DNA of 64,000 bases from Brasilonema sp. CT11 (GCF_017982655.1 NZ_JABXYX010000023.1:1-64000); one strand, 5' to 3'. Shown: positions 53,047 to 62,355, numbered from the stretch's first letter. A program made the numbers and translations. Notes: generated from the letters alone by a model not told the origin.

Positions 53047-53895
53047 GTGGACTTATATCAGCTATTTAAAACCCGAACACCAATTATAGGCGTAGTTCAC
53101 CTACTACCGTTACCTACTTCGCCCCGTTGGGGAGGTAGCCTCAAAGCAGTCGTTGACCGTGCCGAGCAAGAAGCAACAGCCCTGGCAAGTGGAGGGGTTG
53201 ACGGTATTATTGTAGAGAATTTTTTCGACGCGCCGTTTCCCAAAAACCAGGTTGATCCAGCAGTTGTGAGTGCCATGACTATGTTGGTACAGCGGATACA
53301 AAATATGGTAACGCTGCCTGTAGGTATAAATGTTTTACGGAACGACGCAAGGAGTGCAATGGCGATCGCCAGCTGTGTCAGAGCGCAATTTATCCGCGTC
53401 AATGTCCTGACAGGTGTCATGGCAACTGACCAGGGCATTATTGAGGGAGAAGCTTATCAACTCCTGCGCTATCGGCGGGAGTTAGGCAGCGATGTCAAAA
53501 TTTTTGCGGATGTGTTGGTCAAGCACGCTCGTCCCTTGAGTGCTGTGAATCTCACCACAGCAGTGCAAGACACCATTGAGCGCGGTTTGGCAGATGCGGT
53601 GATTATATCTGGTTGGGCGACGGGTCATCCCACAAACCCAGAAGATTTGGAACTGGCATCTTCTGCTGCTAGCGGCACTCCAGTGTTTATTGGTAGTGGA
53701 GCAAGTTTAGAAAACATTGCTACACTGATACAGGCGGCAGATGGTGTCATTGTTTCCAGTGCTTTGAAACGCCACGGTCGTCGTGAGCAAGCGATAGATC
53801 CAAATCGAGTCAGTCAGTTTGTAGAAGCTGCACGTAAAGGTTGGAACTCAAAAAGTGAAACAAAATCAATTTCCGAGCTAAAGCTACACTCGTAA
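53047..53895 (+). CDS. btpA: Photosystem I biogenesis protein BtpA
   Basis: A 282-residue BtpA/SgcQ-family TIM-barrel protein. It has TPIIGVVHLLPLPTSPRWGG (10-29), GVDGIIVENFFDAPFPK, LPVGINVLRNDARSAMAIA, FIRVNVLTGVMATDQGIIEG, ADAVIISGWATG and TPVFIGSGASLENI. In Synechocystis BtpA is a peripheral thylakoid protein needed for stable accumulation of photosystem I reaction centre subunits. The start codon is GTG 53047; a ribosome binding site is not obvious. It lies upstream of the VKOR-fusion gene, also photosynthesis-related. Confidence 0.92.
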   Translation: MDLYQLFKTRTPIIGVVHLLPLPTSPRWGGSLKAVVDRAEQEATALASGGVDGIIVENFFDAPFPKNQVDPAVVSAMTMLVQRIQNMVTLPVGINVLRNDARSAMAIASCVRAQFIRVNVLTGVMATDQGIIEGEAYQLLRYRRELGSDVKIFADVLVKHARPLSAVNLTTAVQDTIERGLADAVIISGWATGHPTNPEDLELASSAASGTPVFIGSGASLENIATLIQAADGVIVSSALKRHGRREQAIDPNRVSQFVEAARKGWNSKSETKSISELKLHS

Positions 53896-54054
53896 CTGAG
53901 GAATAGGGAATTGGGAATGGGGAACAAGTAGTCGCTAGTAGTTACTTAAGAAGTAATGAGTAAAAAAACTAATGACTAGCAACCAACAACTCATAAATTC
54001 CAATTTCCTATTCCCAAATCCTAGTCTGTTATTCCTAATTCTTTATTGCAGTTT

Positions 54055-55020
54055 ATGAGTCGCCGTCGTTCTATTCCCTGGATTCATAAAAAGTCGCGGA
54101 TATTAATTGCCGCGATCGCATCTTGTGGTGCATTAACAACAGCTTACCTGACTGTCGTTAAGTTGACACAAGCATCTGCCGCTTGCCCCACCAAGAGCTG
54201 TGATTTAGTACTTGCTAGCCCTTATGCCACAGTTTTGGGGCTACCTCTGGCTTTGTTTGGCTTCCTAGCTTACGCCAGCATGGCAGTCTTCGCTTTGGCT
54301 CCTTTGGCAGTTGATCCAGCGAAAAATAAAAATAGCCGGACAAAGCTGGAAAATGTGACATGGTTGTTGCTTTTGGCAGGTGCGATAGCTATGTCTATCT
54401 TCAGCGGCTATTTAATGTACCTGCTATTTTTCACAATCAAAGCACTTTGTCTGTACTGTCTCGCTTCGGCTGTATTCTCCCTGACTCTGTTAGTGCTAAC
54501 TATCATTGGTCGCACATGGGATGATATTGGGCAAATTTTCTTTACTGCCATTATTGTTGGCATGGTGACGCTCATTGGGACTTTAGGCGTTTATGCCAAT
54601 GTAAATAACCCTAATGCTAGAACTGGGTCGAATGGAGTTAGCTTAGAACCAAGCGGAGATCCAACAGCTGGTGTTGGTTGGCCGATCACCACGACTTCTG
54701 GTGAAGCAGAAATTGAGTTAGCACGTCACTTAACCAAAATTGGTGCTAAAGAATACGTCGCTTGGTGGTGTCCTCATTGCCACGAACAAAAACAACTGTT
54801 CGGTAAACAGGCGTATCCAGAAATTCAAAAAATTGAGTGTGACCCGCAAGGTAAAGACGCTCGTCCAGATTTGTGCAAAACAGCTGGTATTCAAGGCTTT
54901 CCTACTTGGGAAATTAAGGGTAAACAATATCCTAACGTACAGGCATTAGAGAAATTAGCTCAAATTTCTGGCTATCAAGGTCCACGCAATTTTAACAATT
55001 TTCCTGGTGCTTTTAAATAG
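54055..55020 (+). CDS. Vitamin K epoxide reductase fused to a thioredoxin-like domain
   Basis: A 321-residue membrane protein. The VKOR part (about 18-185) has five TM segments, the loop cysteines Cys44 and Cys49 (SAACPTKSCD) and the active-site Cys132-Cys135 (LCLYC). The C-terminal thioredoxin/DsbA-like domain has Cys239-Cys242 (WWCPHC) and the GFPTWEIKG cis-Pro string. Such fusions make disulfides in the lumen/periplasm using quinone (LTO1 in chloroplasts, needed for PSII assembly). ATG 54055 is chosen over TTG 54046. A good terminator follows. Confidence 0.93.
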   Translation: MSRRRSIPWIHKKSRILIAAIASCGALTTAYLTVVKLTQASAACPTKSCDLVLASPYATVLGLPLALFGFLAYASMAVFALAPLAVDPAKNKNSRTKLENVTWLLLLAGAIAMSIFSGYLMYLLFFTIKALCLYCLASAVFSLTLLVLTIIGRTWDDIGQIFFTAIIVGMVTLIGTLGVYANVNNPNARTGSNGVSLEPSGDPTAGVGWPITTTSGEAEIELARHLTKIGAKEYVAWWCPHCHEQKQLFGKQAYPEIQKIECDPQGKDARPDLCKTAGIQGFPTWEIKGKQYPNVQALEKLAQISGYQGPRNFNNFPGAFK

Positions 55021-55037
55021 TTTCCAGTTGCTCAAGT

Positions 55038-55071
55038 AACCCACCCTGGCTTCGTTGCCTGAGGGTGGGTT
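55038..55071. terminator. Bidirectional terminator-like hairpin after the VKOR gene
   Basis: AACCCACCCT (55038-55047) pairs perfectly with AGGGTGGGTT (55062-55071) around a 14-nt loop. It lies 18 bp after the VKOR stop. A long T-tract is lacking. Confidence 0.7.
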
Positions 55072-55209
55072 ATACCAATTCAGAATTCAAAATTCAAAAT
55101 TCATGGTTGCTGAGCGCAGTCGAAGCAAAATTCAAAATCAAGAAAGCCAGACATCACAAGGGTTTGGGAGTGTGTATCTGTCGCATTCTTTTTTCAAATT
55201 GGTATTACT

Positions 55210-56889
55210 TTACTCGCTCAAAACTGGAGATTTCCACCAGTTATTTTGTTGTATAAGCGTGTGGACTTGCCAGTCAGGGTCTAGTTGAGGGTAATCTAGG
55301 CGGTAATGTCCTCCCCGGCTTTCGGTTCTAAAGGCAGCGCTTTTAAGAATTAAAACACCAATATCCAGTAAATTGCGAGTTTCCGCCCACAACCGCAATT
55401 GGCGTTCAACGTCAGGTATCTCTAAACGAGCTGACTCTGTGGGACGTAAAGACAGCAAAAATTGACTCACAGGCAAAGAAATATAATCCTGCTGCCAAGA
55501 CTCAAGAGTAGCGATCGCGCTTTCCAAACCTGATTGCTCTCGGCAAATACCAGCGCTTTGCCAAAGAAGACGTGGTATTTTATCTCGCAGTACTTCTAAA
55601 TGTTCTTGCTGGGGTTTCCATTCGCTTACATCGGCGCGAAACTCTCGTATAGCAAGAAGTTCTGACATGTTTGACACGCGACTCACATCTGGAGGAATCT
55701 GGAGATCTGCCATTTGTGCGCCAAATACAATACATTCGAGTAGAGAATTACTTGCAAGGCGATTCGCTCCATGTACCCCAGTACTTGTAGTTTCTCCCAC
55801 TGCGTATAAACCAGGAATGTTTGTCCGGTTCATCAAATCGGTGACAATACCACCCATCCAGTAATGAGCTGCAGGGGCAACGGGAATAGGTTGCGAGAAA
55901 ACATCCACACCCCAATATTGACAAACTTTAATGATATTGGGAAAGCGGTGGCGGATTTTTTCAGCAGGAATGGGACGCATATCTAACCAAACATGGGCTG
56001 TGGCTGGATCAGTTGAAGTGCGTTGTAAATGGCTAAAAATTGCACGACTGACCACATCTCTGGGAGCAAGTTCGCCTGCTGGGTGATAATCAAAGGCGAA
56101 ACGCCGTCCGTCGTTATCGACAAGGTGCGCCCCTTCGCCCCGCACAGCTTCACTGATCAGAAAGCGACCTGGTTTTGTTAAAGCAGTGGGGTGGAATTGG
56201 ACAAATTCCAAATCCCTGAGAATTGCCCCAGCACGCCATGCGATCGCTACGCCATCACCTGTGCTAACAGCAGGATTTGTGCTTTGGGCAAACACCTGAC
56301 CCCCTCCACCTGTTGCCAAAACCACAGCATTTGCTTTTATCCATTTAACATGACCTTGATAAAACAGGCTAATACCTTGACATCTGCCTGTTTTTGGTTC
56401 TAGCCATAAACTCAAAGCCAAAGCTTGCTGAATCACTTGAATGTTTTGGCGTCGCAGAACTTGGTTGGCGAGAGTAGTCGTGACTTCTCTACCTGTTGTG
56501 TCTGCAGCGTGAAGAACGCGGTTGCGGGAATGAGCAGCTTCTAAGGTTAAAGCCAACTGGCTGCCATGACGGTCAAACGCTACTCCCAAGTTTACAAGGG
56601 ATTGAATGCAGCTAGGAGCAAGTTTTGCAAGAAATTCCACAGCAGGGCGATCGCACAAACCTACACCCGCTTGGATTGTATCTTCAATGTGTAGAAAAGG
56701 AGAATCTTCTGGGGCGACTGCTGCAGCAATTCCACCTTGCGCCCAATCACTAGCTGAGAGAGAAACTGTTTCTTTAGTTATCAAGCCGACTTGCAACTCG
56801 GCAGGCATGCATAATGCTGTGTATAGTCCAGCAGCACCAGCACCGACAACAATAACATCAAATTGGCTTTTAATATCTGTCTGAGGCAA
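55210..56889 (-). CDS. nadB: L-aspartate oxidase
   Basis: A 559-residue FAD-dependent oxidase that forms iminoaspartate, the first step of NAD synthesis. The signatures are VIVVGAGAAGLYTALC (13-28, FAD site), SDWAQGGIAAAVAPEDSP, FDRHGSQLALTLEAAHSRNR, TGGGGQVFAQSTNP, ALTKPGRFLISEAVRGEGAH, VGETTSTGVHGANRLASNSL and the C-terminal helical domain. The start is TTG 56889, the only sensible in-frame start before the FAD motif; it gives MPQTDIKSQFDV. The protein is cytoplasmic. Convergent with the VKOR gene. Confidence 0.95.
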   Translation of the reverse strand: MPQTDIKSQFDVIVVGAGAAGLYTALCMPAELQVGLITKETVSLSASDWAQGGIAAAVAPEDSPFLHIEDTIQAGVGLCDRPAVEFLAKLAPSCIQSLVNLGVAFDRHGSQLALTLEAAHSRNRVLHAADTTGREVTTTLANQVLRRQNIQVIQQALALSLWLEPKTGRCQGISLFYQGHVKWIKANAVVLATGGGGQVFAQSTNPAVSTGDGVAIAWRAGAILRDLEFVQFHPTALTKPGRFLISEAVRGEGAHLVDNDGRRFAFDYHPAGELAPRDVVSRAIFSHLQRTSTDPATAHVWLDMRPIPAEKIRHRFPNIIKVCQYWGVDVFSQPIPVAPAAHYWMGGIVTDLMNRTNIPGLYAVGETTSTGVHGANRLASNSLLECIVFGAQMADLQIPPDVSRVSNMSELLAIREFRADVSEWKPQQEHLEVLRDKIPRLLWQSAGICREQSGLESAIATLESWQQDYISLPVSQFLLSLRPTESARLEIPDVERQLRLWAETRNLLDIGVLILKSAAFRTESRGGHYRLDYPQLDPDWQVHTLIQQNNWWKSPVLSE

Positions 56890-57057
56890 AGCAGGGAGTG
56901 TGGGGAGTGGGGGAAATGGGATGAGGGAGTGAGAAAGTGAGGGAGTAGGGGAATTCCCCTTGTCCTTTTATCCTCATTGTCCCTCTTCCTAAATAAACTA
57001 ATTTCCACTCCCAAAAAGGAGTGGATCACATAGCAGCTTGATGAGCTACAAATGCGA

Positions 57058-57489
57058 TTATCTGTAGATACCGTTGTTGAAGCGCTCGGCTCCTTCTGTG
57101 AAGGCAGGTACGACTTCTGATACGGTAAAGTGGTCTAGGTTACCTTCCAGAATTTGTTTCTGACGTTCGCTCAATCCGGCAATATCCAACACATCCTCTA
57201 CTTTTTGGTAAGGAGCATTCCTGATGATTTTGTTTGCAAGGGTGGGATACAGTCCTCGATACTTTTGAAAAGCTCGCACGTTGGTATTATTCAAATCAAT
57301 TTTTTTACCATAAACCTCTGCAAGATTTTCATCTGCAGGGTTGCGGAGGGTTTGAGCAGCCAGAACTGGGACTGAACGAAAAGCAGTTAAGCTCAAATCA
57401 GCTGCTTGAGCTGTTTTAGTTGTTCCCAGCCATCCTAAGCATCCCAACAACAAACTAAACACTGTTAATAAACGCACCAATGCTTTCAC
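57058..57489 (-). CDS. psbU: Photosystem II 12-kDa extrinsic protein PsbU
   Basis: A 143-residue precursor. Residues 1-29 form a signal peptide ([18 protein letters not shown], cleavage near AQAA), then the mature PsbU of two helix-hairpin-helix-like units: [40 protein letters not shown] and [20 protein letters not shown]. PsbU stabilises the oxygen-evolving complex in the thylakoid lumen. Length is typical. It is monocistronic; nadB follows on the same strand after 168 bp of G-rich filler. Confidence 0.96.
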   Translation of the reverse strand: MKALVRLLTVFSLLLGCLGWLGTTKTAQAADLSLTAFRSVPVLAAQTLRNPADENLAEVYGKKIDLNNTNVRAFQKYRGLYPTLANKIIRNAPYQKVEDVLDIAGLSERQKQILEGNLDHFTVSEVVPAFTEGAERFNNGIYR

Positions 57490-58285
57490 GATTTTTTACC
57501 TCTTTTCATCCACTCAAAATGAAATAAAAGCCTTAAGCTAAAAGCAGTCAGTGTGCAGAAAGTTCTGAGTAGGAAGTGCTGTAGACGCCACGGACACTCT
57601 CCAAGGGTGGAGAAGAATTGTAGACGGAAGTGTTCTGCGAAGGGCGATTTTGCCGTAAAGCCCATTGGGCTTGCCGTAACCGCTTGCAGGGCAGCTATCT
57701 CTACGACTCCGTAGGGAGTTTGCCGCACTCGGTACCTTGTACTCAGAACTGCTTTGGCTGATAGCCGACAGCTTAATCAACACAGCAGTATCAGAAACTA
57801 ATATACAGCGATTAATATCCACAATTCTTACCGCCGCCTAGCTTTACCAGATTTTTGCTAAAAATTATTTCCAGTCACAAAACTACTTACTCTTACTTTA
57901 ACTGAGTTTGTCTTAACTAACTGTAGATGAATACGATATACGTGTATGTAAATAGTATACGTAGCTGCTCTAAAGTTGACCAGCATTAGTTACGGAATTA
58001 CTAAGATTGATCATCTTGTCAATTTTTGTAAAATTTTCTTGATACCAATCACTTTAATCTGAAGAGTATAAATGATTGGTAAACACTCTTGTGGGGGTGG
58101 CAGTGTAGGAGTGTGAGGAAATATCTCTCCCTCTTTGTCTGGCTGATTTAATACTTTGTTTAACAACTCAAATAGGATTGTCATATATTAGACTCCCAAA
58201 AAAAGACATAAATTTTTTCTGGAAACGCTAGCGAACACGTTGAAGATATCTTTAGAACACCAATTACAAAATTAAGGAGTGTACC
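57490..58285. other. Repeat-rich intergenic region upstream of psbU
   Basis: No gene is seen in about 800 bp apart from the microprotein that follows. It holds a GC-rich repeat block (57580-57735) and AT-rich sequence that includes GATATACGTGTATG and ATACGTAGC-type dyads (about 57930-57965). AACTCAAATAGGATTGTCATAT near 58160 resembles the motif at 4270-4290 and may be an end of another MITE, whose other end could be GATACCAATCACTTT at about 58043. Confidence 0.45.
57580..57735. repeat. GC-rich interspersed repeat block
   Basis: It contains TCTCCAAGGGTGGAGA, CCCATTGGGC, GCTTGCAGGGCAGC and ACTCCGTAGGGAGT, many small palindromes within 150 bp. Composition and short motifs resemble the blocks at 7545, 12300, 32420 and 63030. 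Confidence 0.6.
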
Positions 58286-58366
58286 ATGAAGAAAGTTTTA
58301 AAGATCATTTATCGCTTGATTGGTCTAGAAAGCGACGAATCAAAACTTACTGATTCTTATAAATAG
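58286..58366 (+). CDS. Putative 26-aa microprotein
   Basis: ATG 58286 is preceded by AAGGAGTGTACC, a near-ideal Shine-Dalgarno at 7-8 nt spacing. The frame reads MKKVLKIIYRLIGLESDESK then LTDSYK and stops at TAG 58364. The first half is an amphipathic basic helix, the second is acidic. I know no family. It lies in a gene-poor gap and is followed by AT-rich sequence and a strong terminator at 58542. The ribosome binding site is the best argument that it is translated. Confidence 0.5.
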   Translation: MKKVLKIIYRLIGLESDESKLTDSYK

Positions 58367-58487
58367 TCTTGGATAAGTGAGTATCAGGGTTTGTTAGGTA
58401 AATTGTTGCTTTTTATGACATTTCCATTTCAAAGTTCTAAACTTTCTTTAACTTTTTAAACCTGTCTAAGTTTTATATACTAATGCT

Positions 58488-58572
58488 TTAAGTTTAATTG
58501 AATCGAAGATTACAAGCCTTGAGATCAGAATAATCATGACTAGCACTCAGAGAACGTCTGGGTGCTTTTTTA
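58488..58572 (+). ncRNA. Candidate small RNA ending in a strong terminator
   Basis: A TATACT box at 58476-58481 would start transcription near 58488. The stretch ends in a strong intrinsic terminator, with no ORF of note between. It could be an independent sRNA of about 85 nt or the end of the microprotein mRNA. The -35 box is poor, so this is a hypothesis. Confidence 0.35.
58542..58572 (+). terminator. Strong intrinsic terminator
   Basis: AGCACTCAG (58542-58550) pairs with CTGGGTGCT (58558-58566) with one G-U pair and a 7-nt loop, followed by TTTTTT. It lies about 90 bp before the ferredoxin-MBL gene. Confidence 0.85.
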
Positions 58573-58657
58573 ACAAGTTCTTCAACGCTTTTGCTAACCT
58601 GGAGATACAGCGTTCGTTACCCTTCCTTTGCAAATGGTTGGGTGAAAGAGGTTTTAT

Positions 58658-59530
58658 ATGGCTCATTTAAATCTGCGTCGCCCCCAAAATGTCAGTGGGG
58701 ATTTTTATGTTGATACTTCCTGTATAGATTGTGATACTTGCCGGTGGATGGTTCCAGATGTGTTTACAGAAGTTGATGAACAATCGGTGGTTTATCACCA
58801 ACCAGTTAATGATGCGCAAAAATTAGCAGCACTTCAAGCTCTGTTAGCTTGTCCCACCAGTTCCATTGGTACAGTAGAAAAGCCCCAAGATGTCAAAGTT
58901 GCTCAACTGAGTTTTCCGATTTCTGTAGAGGATAATGTTTACCATTGCGGCTATCACTCGGAAAATTCCTACGGCGCTGCTAGCTACTTCATTGAACGAC
59001 CGGAAGGTAACATTTTGGTTGATTCTCCCCGGTTTTCTCCTCCCTTAGTGAAACGTTTGGAACAGATGGGGGGAATTCGTTATATGTACCTGACTCACAA
59101 AGATGACGTAGCGGATCATCAAAAGTTTGCTGAGCATTTTCAGTGTCAGCGCATCCTCCACGAAGATGACATTACTTCTGGGACTCGCGATGTGGAAATT
59201 CAGCTCAGTGGAACAGAACCATTTGAGTTCGCTCCCGATATACTCATTATTCCGCTTCCTGGACACACCAAAGGACACACTGTCTTACTTTATAAGAAGA
59301 AATTTTTGTTTTCTGGCGACCATTTGGCATGGTCTGATGAACTCCATCAACTCATTGCTTTTCGCGATTACTGCTGGTACTCTTGGCCAGAGCAAATTAA
59401 ATCCATGCGTGAACTGGCTAATTACTCGTTCGAGTGGGTGCTTCCAGGTCATGGGCGTAGGTATCATGCTGATGTGGAAACTATGAAAAAGCAGATGGAC
59501 AACTGTGTTGAGTTGATGGAAGCTGTTTAA
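58658..59530 (+). CDS. Ferredoxin-like/metallo-beta-lactamase fusion protein
   Basis: A 290-residue two-domain protein. Residues 1-75 hold a single-cluster ferredoxin motif: Cys22, Cys25, Cys28 (CIDCDTC) and Cys65 (LLACPTS). Residues 85-290 form an MBL-fold hydrolase: THKDDVADH (about 146-154, metal ligands), IPLPGHTKGHTVLLY, LFSGDHLAW and PGHGRRY. The order Fd then MBL is known for cyanobacterial uncharacterised proteins. It might couple electron transfer to hydrolysis or oxidoreduction, but no substrate is known. It is read alone with a terminator upstream of it. Confidence 0.88.
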   Translation: MAHLNLRRPQNVSGDFYVDTSCIDCDTCRWMVPDVFTEVDEQSVVYHQPVNDAQKLAALQALLACPTSSIGTVEKPQDVKVAQLSFPISVEDNVYHCGYHSENSYGAASYFIERPEGNILVDSPRFSPPLVKRLEQMGGIRYMYLTHKDDVADHQKFAEHFQCQRILHEDDITSGTRDVEIQLSGTEPFEFAPDILIIPLPGHTKGHTVLLYKKKFLFSGDHLAWSDELHQLIAFRDYCWYSWPEQIKSMRELANYSFEWVLPGHGRRYHADVETMKKQMDNCVELMEAV

Positions 59531-59733
59531 TATTGTTTGCCGATAAGGTTGAAGGATGAAAGATAAAGACTTTATCTTAATATTCCTCCATATTCCTCCT
59601 AAAGAATTATGAAGGCTGCAAGTCTCCGCGTTAAGATGAAACAAAAATCACGGCAAAGCTCAAACAATCGTAAATCGATGCTTTGCTAATCAAGATTTTT
59701 TACTCTAGTAATCTTTAGTTAATTTGGTAAATT

Positions 59734-59874
59734 ATGGCTTCACAGTCTGACCGTCAAAAAAGCATTCTGGAGCACGTGGCTCGGAGTACAAGCAGCTTTA
59801 ATAATTCCAAATCTAACTCCACTGAGCGTAAGCTGCAGATTTTAGAACATGTTCGATTAACCACAGGTAATTAA
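59734..59874 (+). CDS. Small 46-aa protein with a duplicated ILEHV motif
   Basis: A 46-codon frame with MASQSDRQKSILEHVARSTS and, after an Asn/Ser-rich linker, ERKLQILEHVRLTTGN. The motif RxxxILEHVxxxT occurs twice, at about 7-19 and 31-44, as if the protein were two copies of one helix. I have no functional assignment. The regular repeat and the hydrophilic character suggest a real protein. No strong ribosome binding site is visible. Confidence 0.55.
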   Translation: MASQSDRQKSILEHVARSTSSFNNSKSNSTERKLQILEHVRLTTGN

Positions 59875-60025
59875 TTGACAGTATGTCGATTAATTGTTTT
59901 GGAATAGAGAAGGGATGGACTCTTTAAAATGAGGATTTAAACTAAACACATATGTTTGAAGAAAGTAGTTTCAATCAGTTAGTATCTGTTCCAAAAATAT
60001 CTGGCAAGGTTGTTCTTATAAATCT

Positions 60026-60490
60026 ATGTCTAGAGAAGTTACCATTAAATCGACATGTACAGATGCAAAACTAGAATTCCTTAATTTTGGTAATGATTGC
60101 TTCAGAGTTTTGTTTGAAAGCAGAACTCTGAGTGCATCTAAAGATGTGTGGCTTTATGCTGATGGTGATTATTCCGACTGTCAGTTTTTAGTTAATCTAT
60201 TCAGAGAGATGGCTAGAGCATGGAAAGGTTGGGAAGGTGAAAAGACTTGGCGTTCTACCGAAGCTGACTTTGTATTATGTTGTACTTCAGATAAATTAGG
60301 GCATATAAATCTAGAAGTACACTTATTGGAATTCGATGGGTCTCCGTGGTCTGCAAATTTTAATTTAGATACTGAGGCAGGGGAACTTGAAAAAATATCA
60401 AATGAAGTAGCCATGTTTTTTGGTTTTCCAGGTGGAGTTCCGGGAAAAACTGCAACAGATATTTTTTTGAACGGTATTAGTTCAGATTAA
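60026..60490 (+). CDS. DUF6228 family protein
   Basis: A 154-residue soluble protein. The family features are VWLYADGDYSDCQFLVNLFR, EMARAWKGWEGEKTWRSTEA then DFVLCCTSDKLGHINLEVHL and a C-terminal TEAGELEKISNEVAMFFGFP. DUF6228 proteins have a ferredoxin-like or immunity-protein-like appearance and occur as single genes; their function is unknown to me. It is not next to a toxin gene here. The start ATG 60026 lacks a good ribosome binding site. A 40-codon overlapping frame from 59951 is unlikely to be coding. Confidence 0.75.
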   Translation: MSREVTIKSTCTDAKLEFLNFGNDCFRVLFESRTLSASKDVWLYADGDYSDCQFLVNLFREMARAWKGWEGEKTWRSTEADFVLCCTSDKLGHINLEVHLLEFDGSPWSANFNLDTEAGELEKISNEVAMFFGFPGGVPGKTATDIFLNGISSD

Positions 60491-60538
60491 ACTACTTCGT
60501 TTGCAGTTTCAGGCGTTTATGTTTCCAGTTCGCTACAG

Positions 60539-62230
60539 CTAACTCGCGATCACCTGCGGCGGTGCACTACGCCACAACTGATACAAGCGTGTACCATGTG
60601 TTGTTATATATAAAATATCTCCACCACTCAGGTTTGTTTCCAGTAAATCCCAGCCGTGAAGAGTTTGAGAATTAGTCTCTAAGTATAAAGGAACAAATTC
60701 AGCAGACATGGCTACATCTTTCACCTGCTGACCACAAAAAGGGTGTGCGGGTGTAATCAAAGTTGCAAAAGCAACCCAAAGACTATCTGCTGTAATACCA
60801 TTGCCGAGTATTTTTCCACCCAATGCAGCAGCTGCAAACGCTGGGGCTGCAAGTTCAGCAGGACTCAAGACTGCCTCGAAGTCAAACACCTCTTGTGCCA
60901 TATGGGCAAAATCGGGTTCTGCGTAATGGACTATCACTGGCACTTGGGGTGTCAGATTTTTTGCCTTAAGGGCAACTTCTAGGTTAGTCGCATCGTTGCC
61001 TGTGACAGCAAGGACTGCAGCGGCAGAATCTAAATTAGCGACTTTGAGTGTGGCTGAAAAGCTAGCATCAGCATAAACGACGGGAATACCCGCCCCACGG
61101 GCAGTGTTGACATATTTGTTGTTAGAGTCGCGTTCAATGACGACGACCTCATGTCCGCTTTTTGAGAGTTGCTCAACAACTTTTATACCGATTCCACTCA
61201 AGCCACAGACAATGTAGTGATTACGGCGAGGAACTCGTGCGGCATCCCAAAATTGTTTAAAGCGACTACCCAAAACAAAATCATTGAGCAGTGCGTATAA
61301 TAGACCGATGACAGCAGCCCCAATCAGCATCATCAGAACGGTAAACAGTTTAATGCTGTCAGGAGCATTTTCTACCACTTTGTCATTACCACCTGCTCCC
61401 GTAATCATGCCTACTGCAAAATAGAGGGCATCAACAATAGAAATATTCGTATTGGTAGAAGTGTAGGTGAGGGTGGCAATTACAATAGTAATCAGCAAGA
61501 CAATAGTCATCACGACCACTGATTCCCCGTGTTTCTTGAACTGCCGTAAATTGGTCAGGACTTTTAGAAGTTTTGTAAACGGTGATTTGTGGGTGGAACG
61601 GATACACGGTTGAGTACCAACGATTAGGCGATCGCCGACCTTTAACTCTTGTCCAGACAACACTGCAGCAACCAAATCCATCTCACCCTTGACTGGCATA
61701 TAGTAAATCATCATCCGCGAGCGATCATTCCACAAATCACTCAGCTTGCGACCAAGCCACGGATGATTTTTATCTATATATTCTTCGTAAATAGGCCAAG
61801 TTTGTTTGAAAAGTTTGATTTGCCCAATTACTTGGTTTCCTAAAGCCGCAAAGGTGAAGACGGGTGCTGCCAAACCTGCAACACTCAGACTTAAGTGGTT
61901 AGGGACAGCTTTATCCAGGCGATCGCCCAAATTGGTATTAAAAAACCGGTTGATAATCCGAATTTGCGGATTCAACATCCGCGCTTGCATCATAACTGAC
62001 AGATTCACTTCATCGTCAGGTCCAGCAATCACCAAAGTGTGTGCCTGCTGAATTCCCGCTGCTGTAAGGGTACTAGCTGCTTGCAAGTCGCCGACAATCA
62101 GATCTCCTGATGATTCGCCTGCAATAGGTTGATGATGAACGCCAACGACTAACGCCCCTTGTTGTCGCAGCAAACGAAAGATTTTATATCCGGTGCGACT
62201 TAAGCCACAAACAATGATTCGAGGTTTCAT
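60539..62230 (-). CDS. RCK-TM-RCK channel-like NAD-binding protein
   Basis: A 563-residue protein. An N-terminal RCK-like Rossmann domain (1-130, GLSRTGYKI; GDLQAASTL), a TrkA_C-like piece (to about 205), a pore region (about 240-325) with two TM helices, then a second RCK domain with GLSGIGIKVVEQL and TrkA_C. The pore loop reads AVGMITGAGGNDKV instead of the K+ filter TVGYGD. So it resembles a K+ channel in architecture but lacks the canonical filter. It may regulate another ion flux or be a non-K+ channel. Confidence 0.8.
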   Translation of the reverse strand: MKPRIIVCGLSRTGYKIFRLLRQQGALVVGVHHQPIAGESSGDLIVGDLQAASTLTAAGIQQAHTLVIAGPDDEVNLSVMMQARMLNPQIRIINRFFNTNLGDRLDKAVPNHLSLSVAGLAAPVFTFAALGNQVIGQIKLFKQTWPIYEEYIDKNHPWLGRKLSDLWNDRSRMMIYYMPVKGEMDLVAAVLSGQELKVGDRLIVGTQPCIRSTHKSPFTKLLKVLTNLRQFKKHGESVVVMTIVLLITIVIATLTYTSTNTNISIVDALYFAVGMITGAGGNDKVVENAPDSIKLFTVLMMLIGAAVIGLLYALLNDFVLGSRFKQFWDAARVPRRNHYIVCGLSGIGIKVVEQLSKSGHEVVVIERDSNNKYVNTARGAGIPVVYADASFSATLKVANLDSAAAVLAVTGNDATNLEVALKAKNLTPQVPVIVHYAEPDFAHMAQEVFDFEAVLSPAELAAPAFAAAALGGKILGNGITADSLWVAFATLITPAHPFCGQQVKDVAMSAEFVPLYLETNSQTLHGWDLLETNLSGGDILYITTHGTRLYQLWRSAPPQVIAS

Positions 62231-62355
62231 GTAAAGGCAGCATAACTTACAGGATAAAGCTGCATTATTATAGATTTCTTCTCATTTTTACTGATTTATT
62301 TCTAATAGAACTGTAACTGAGTACACGATAATTGCAAATTTTCGGGCACTTTTCT

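Noticed and set aside
59951-60075. 40-codon frame overlapping the DUF6228 start
   Set aside because: It overlaps the real gene in another frame and lacks a ribosome binding site.
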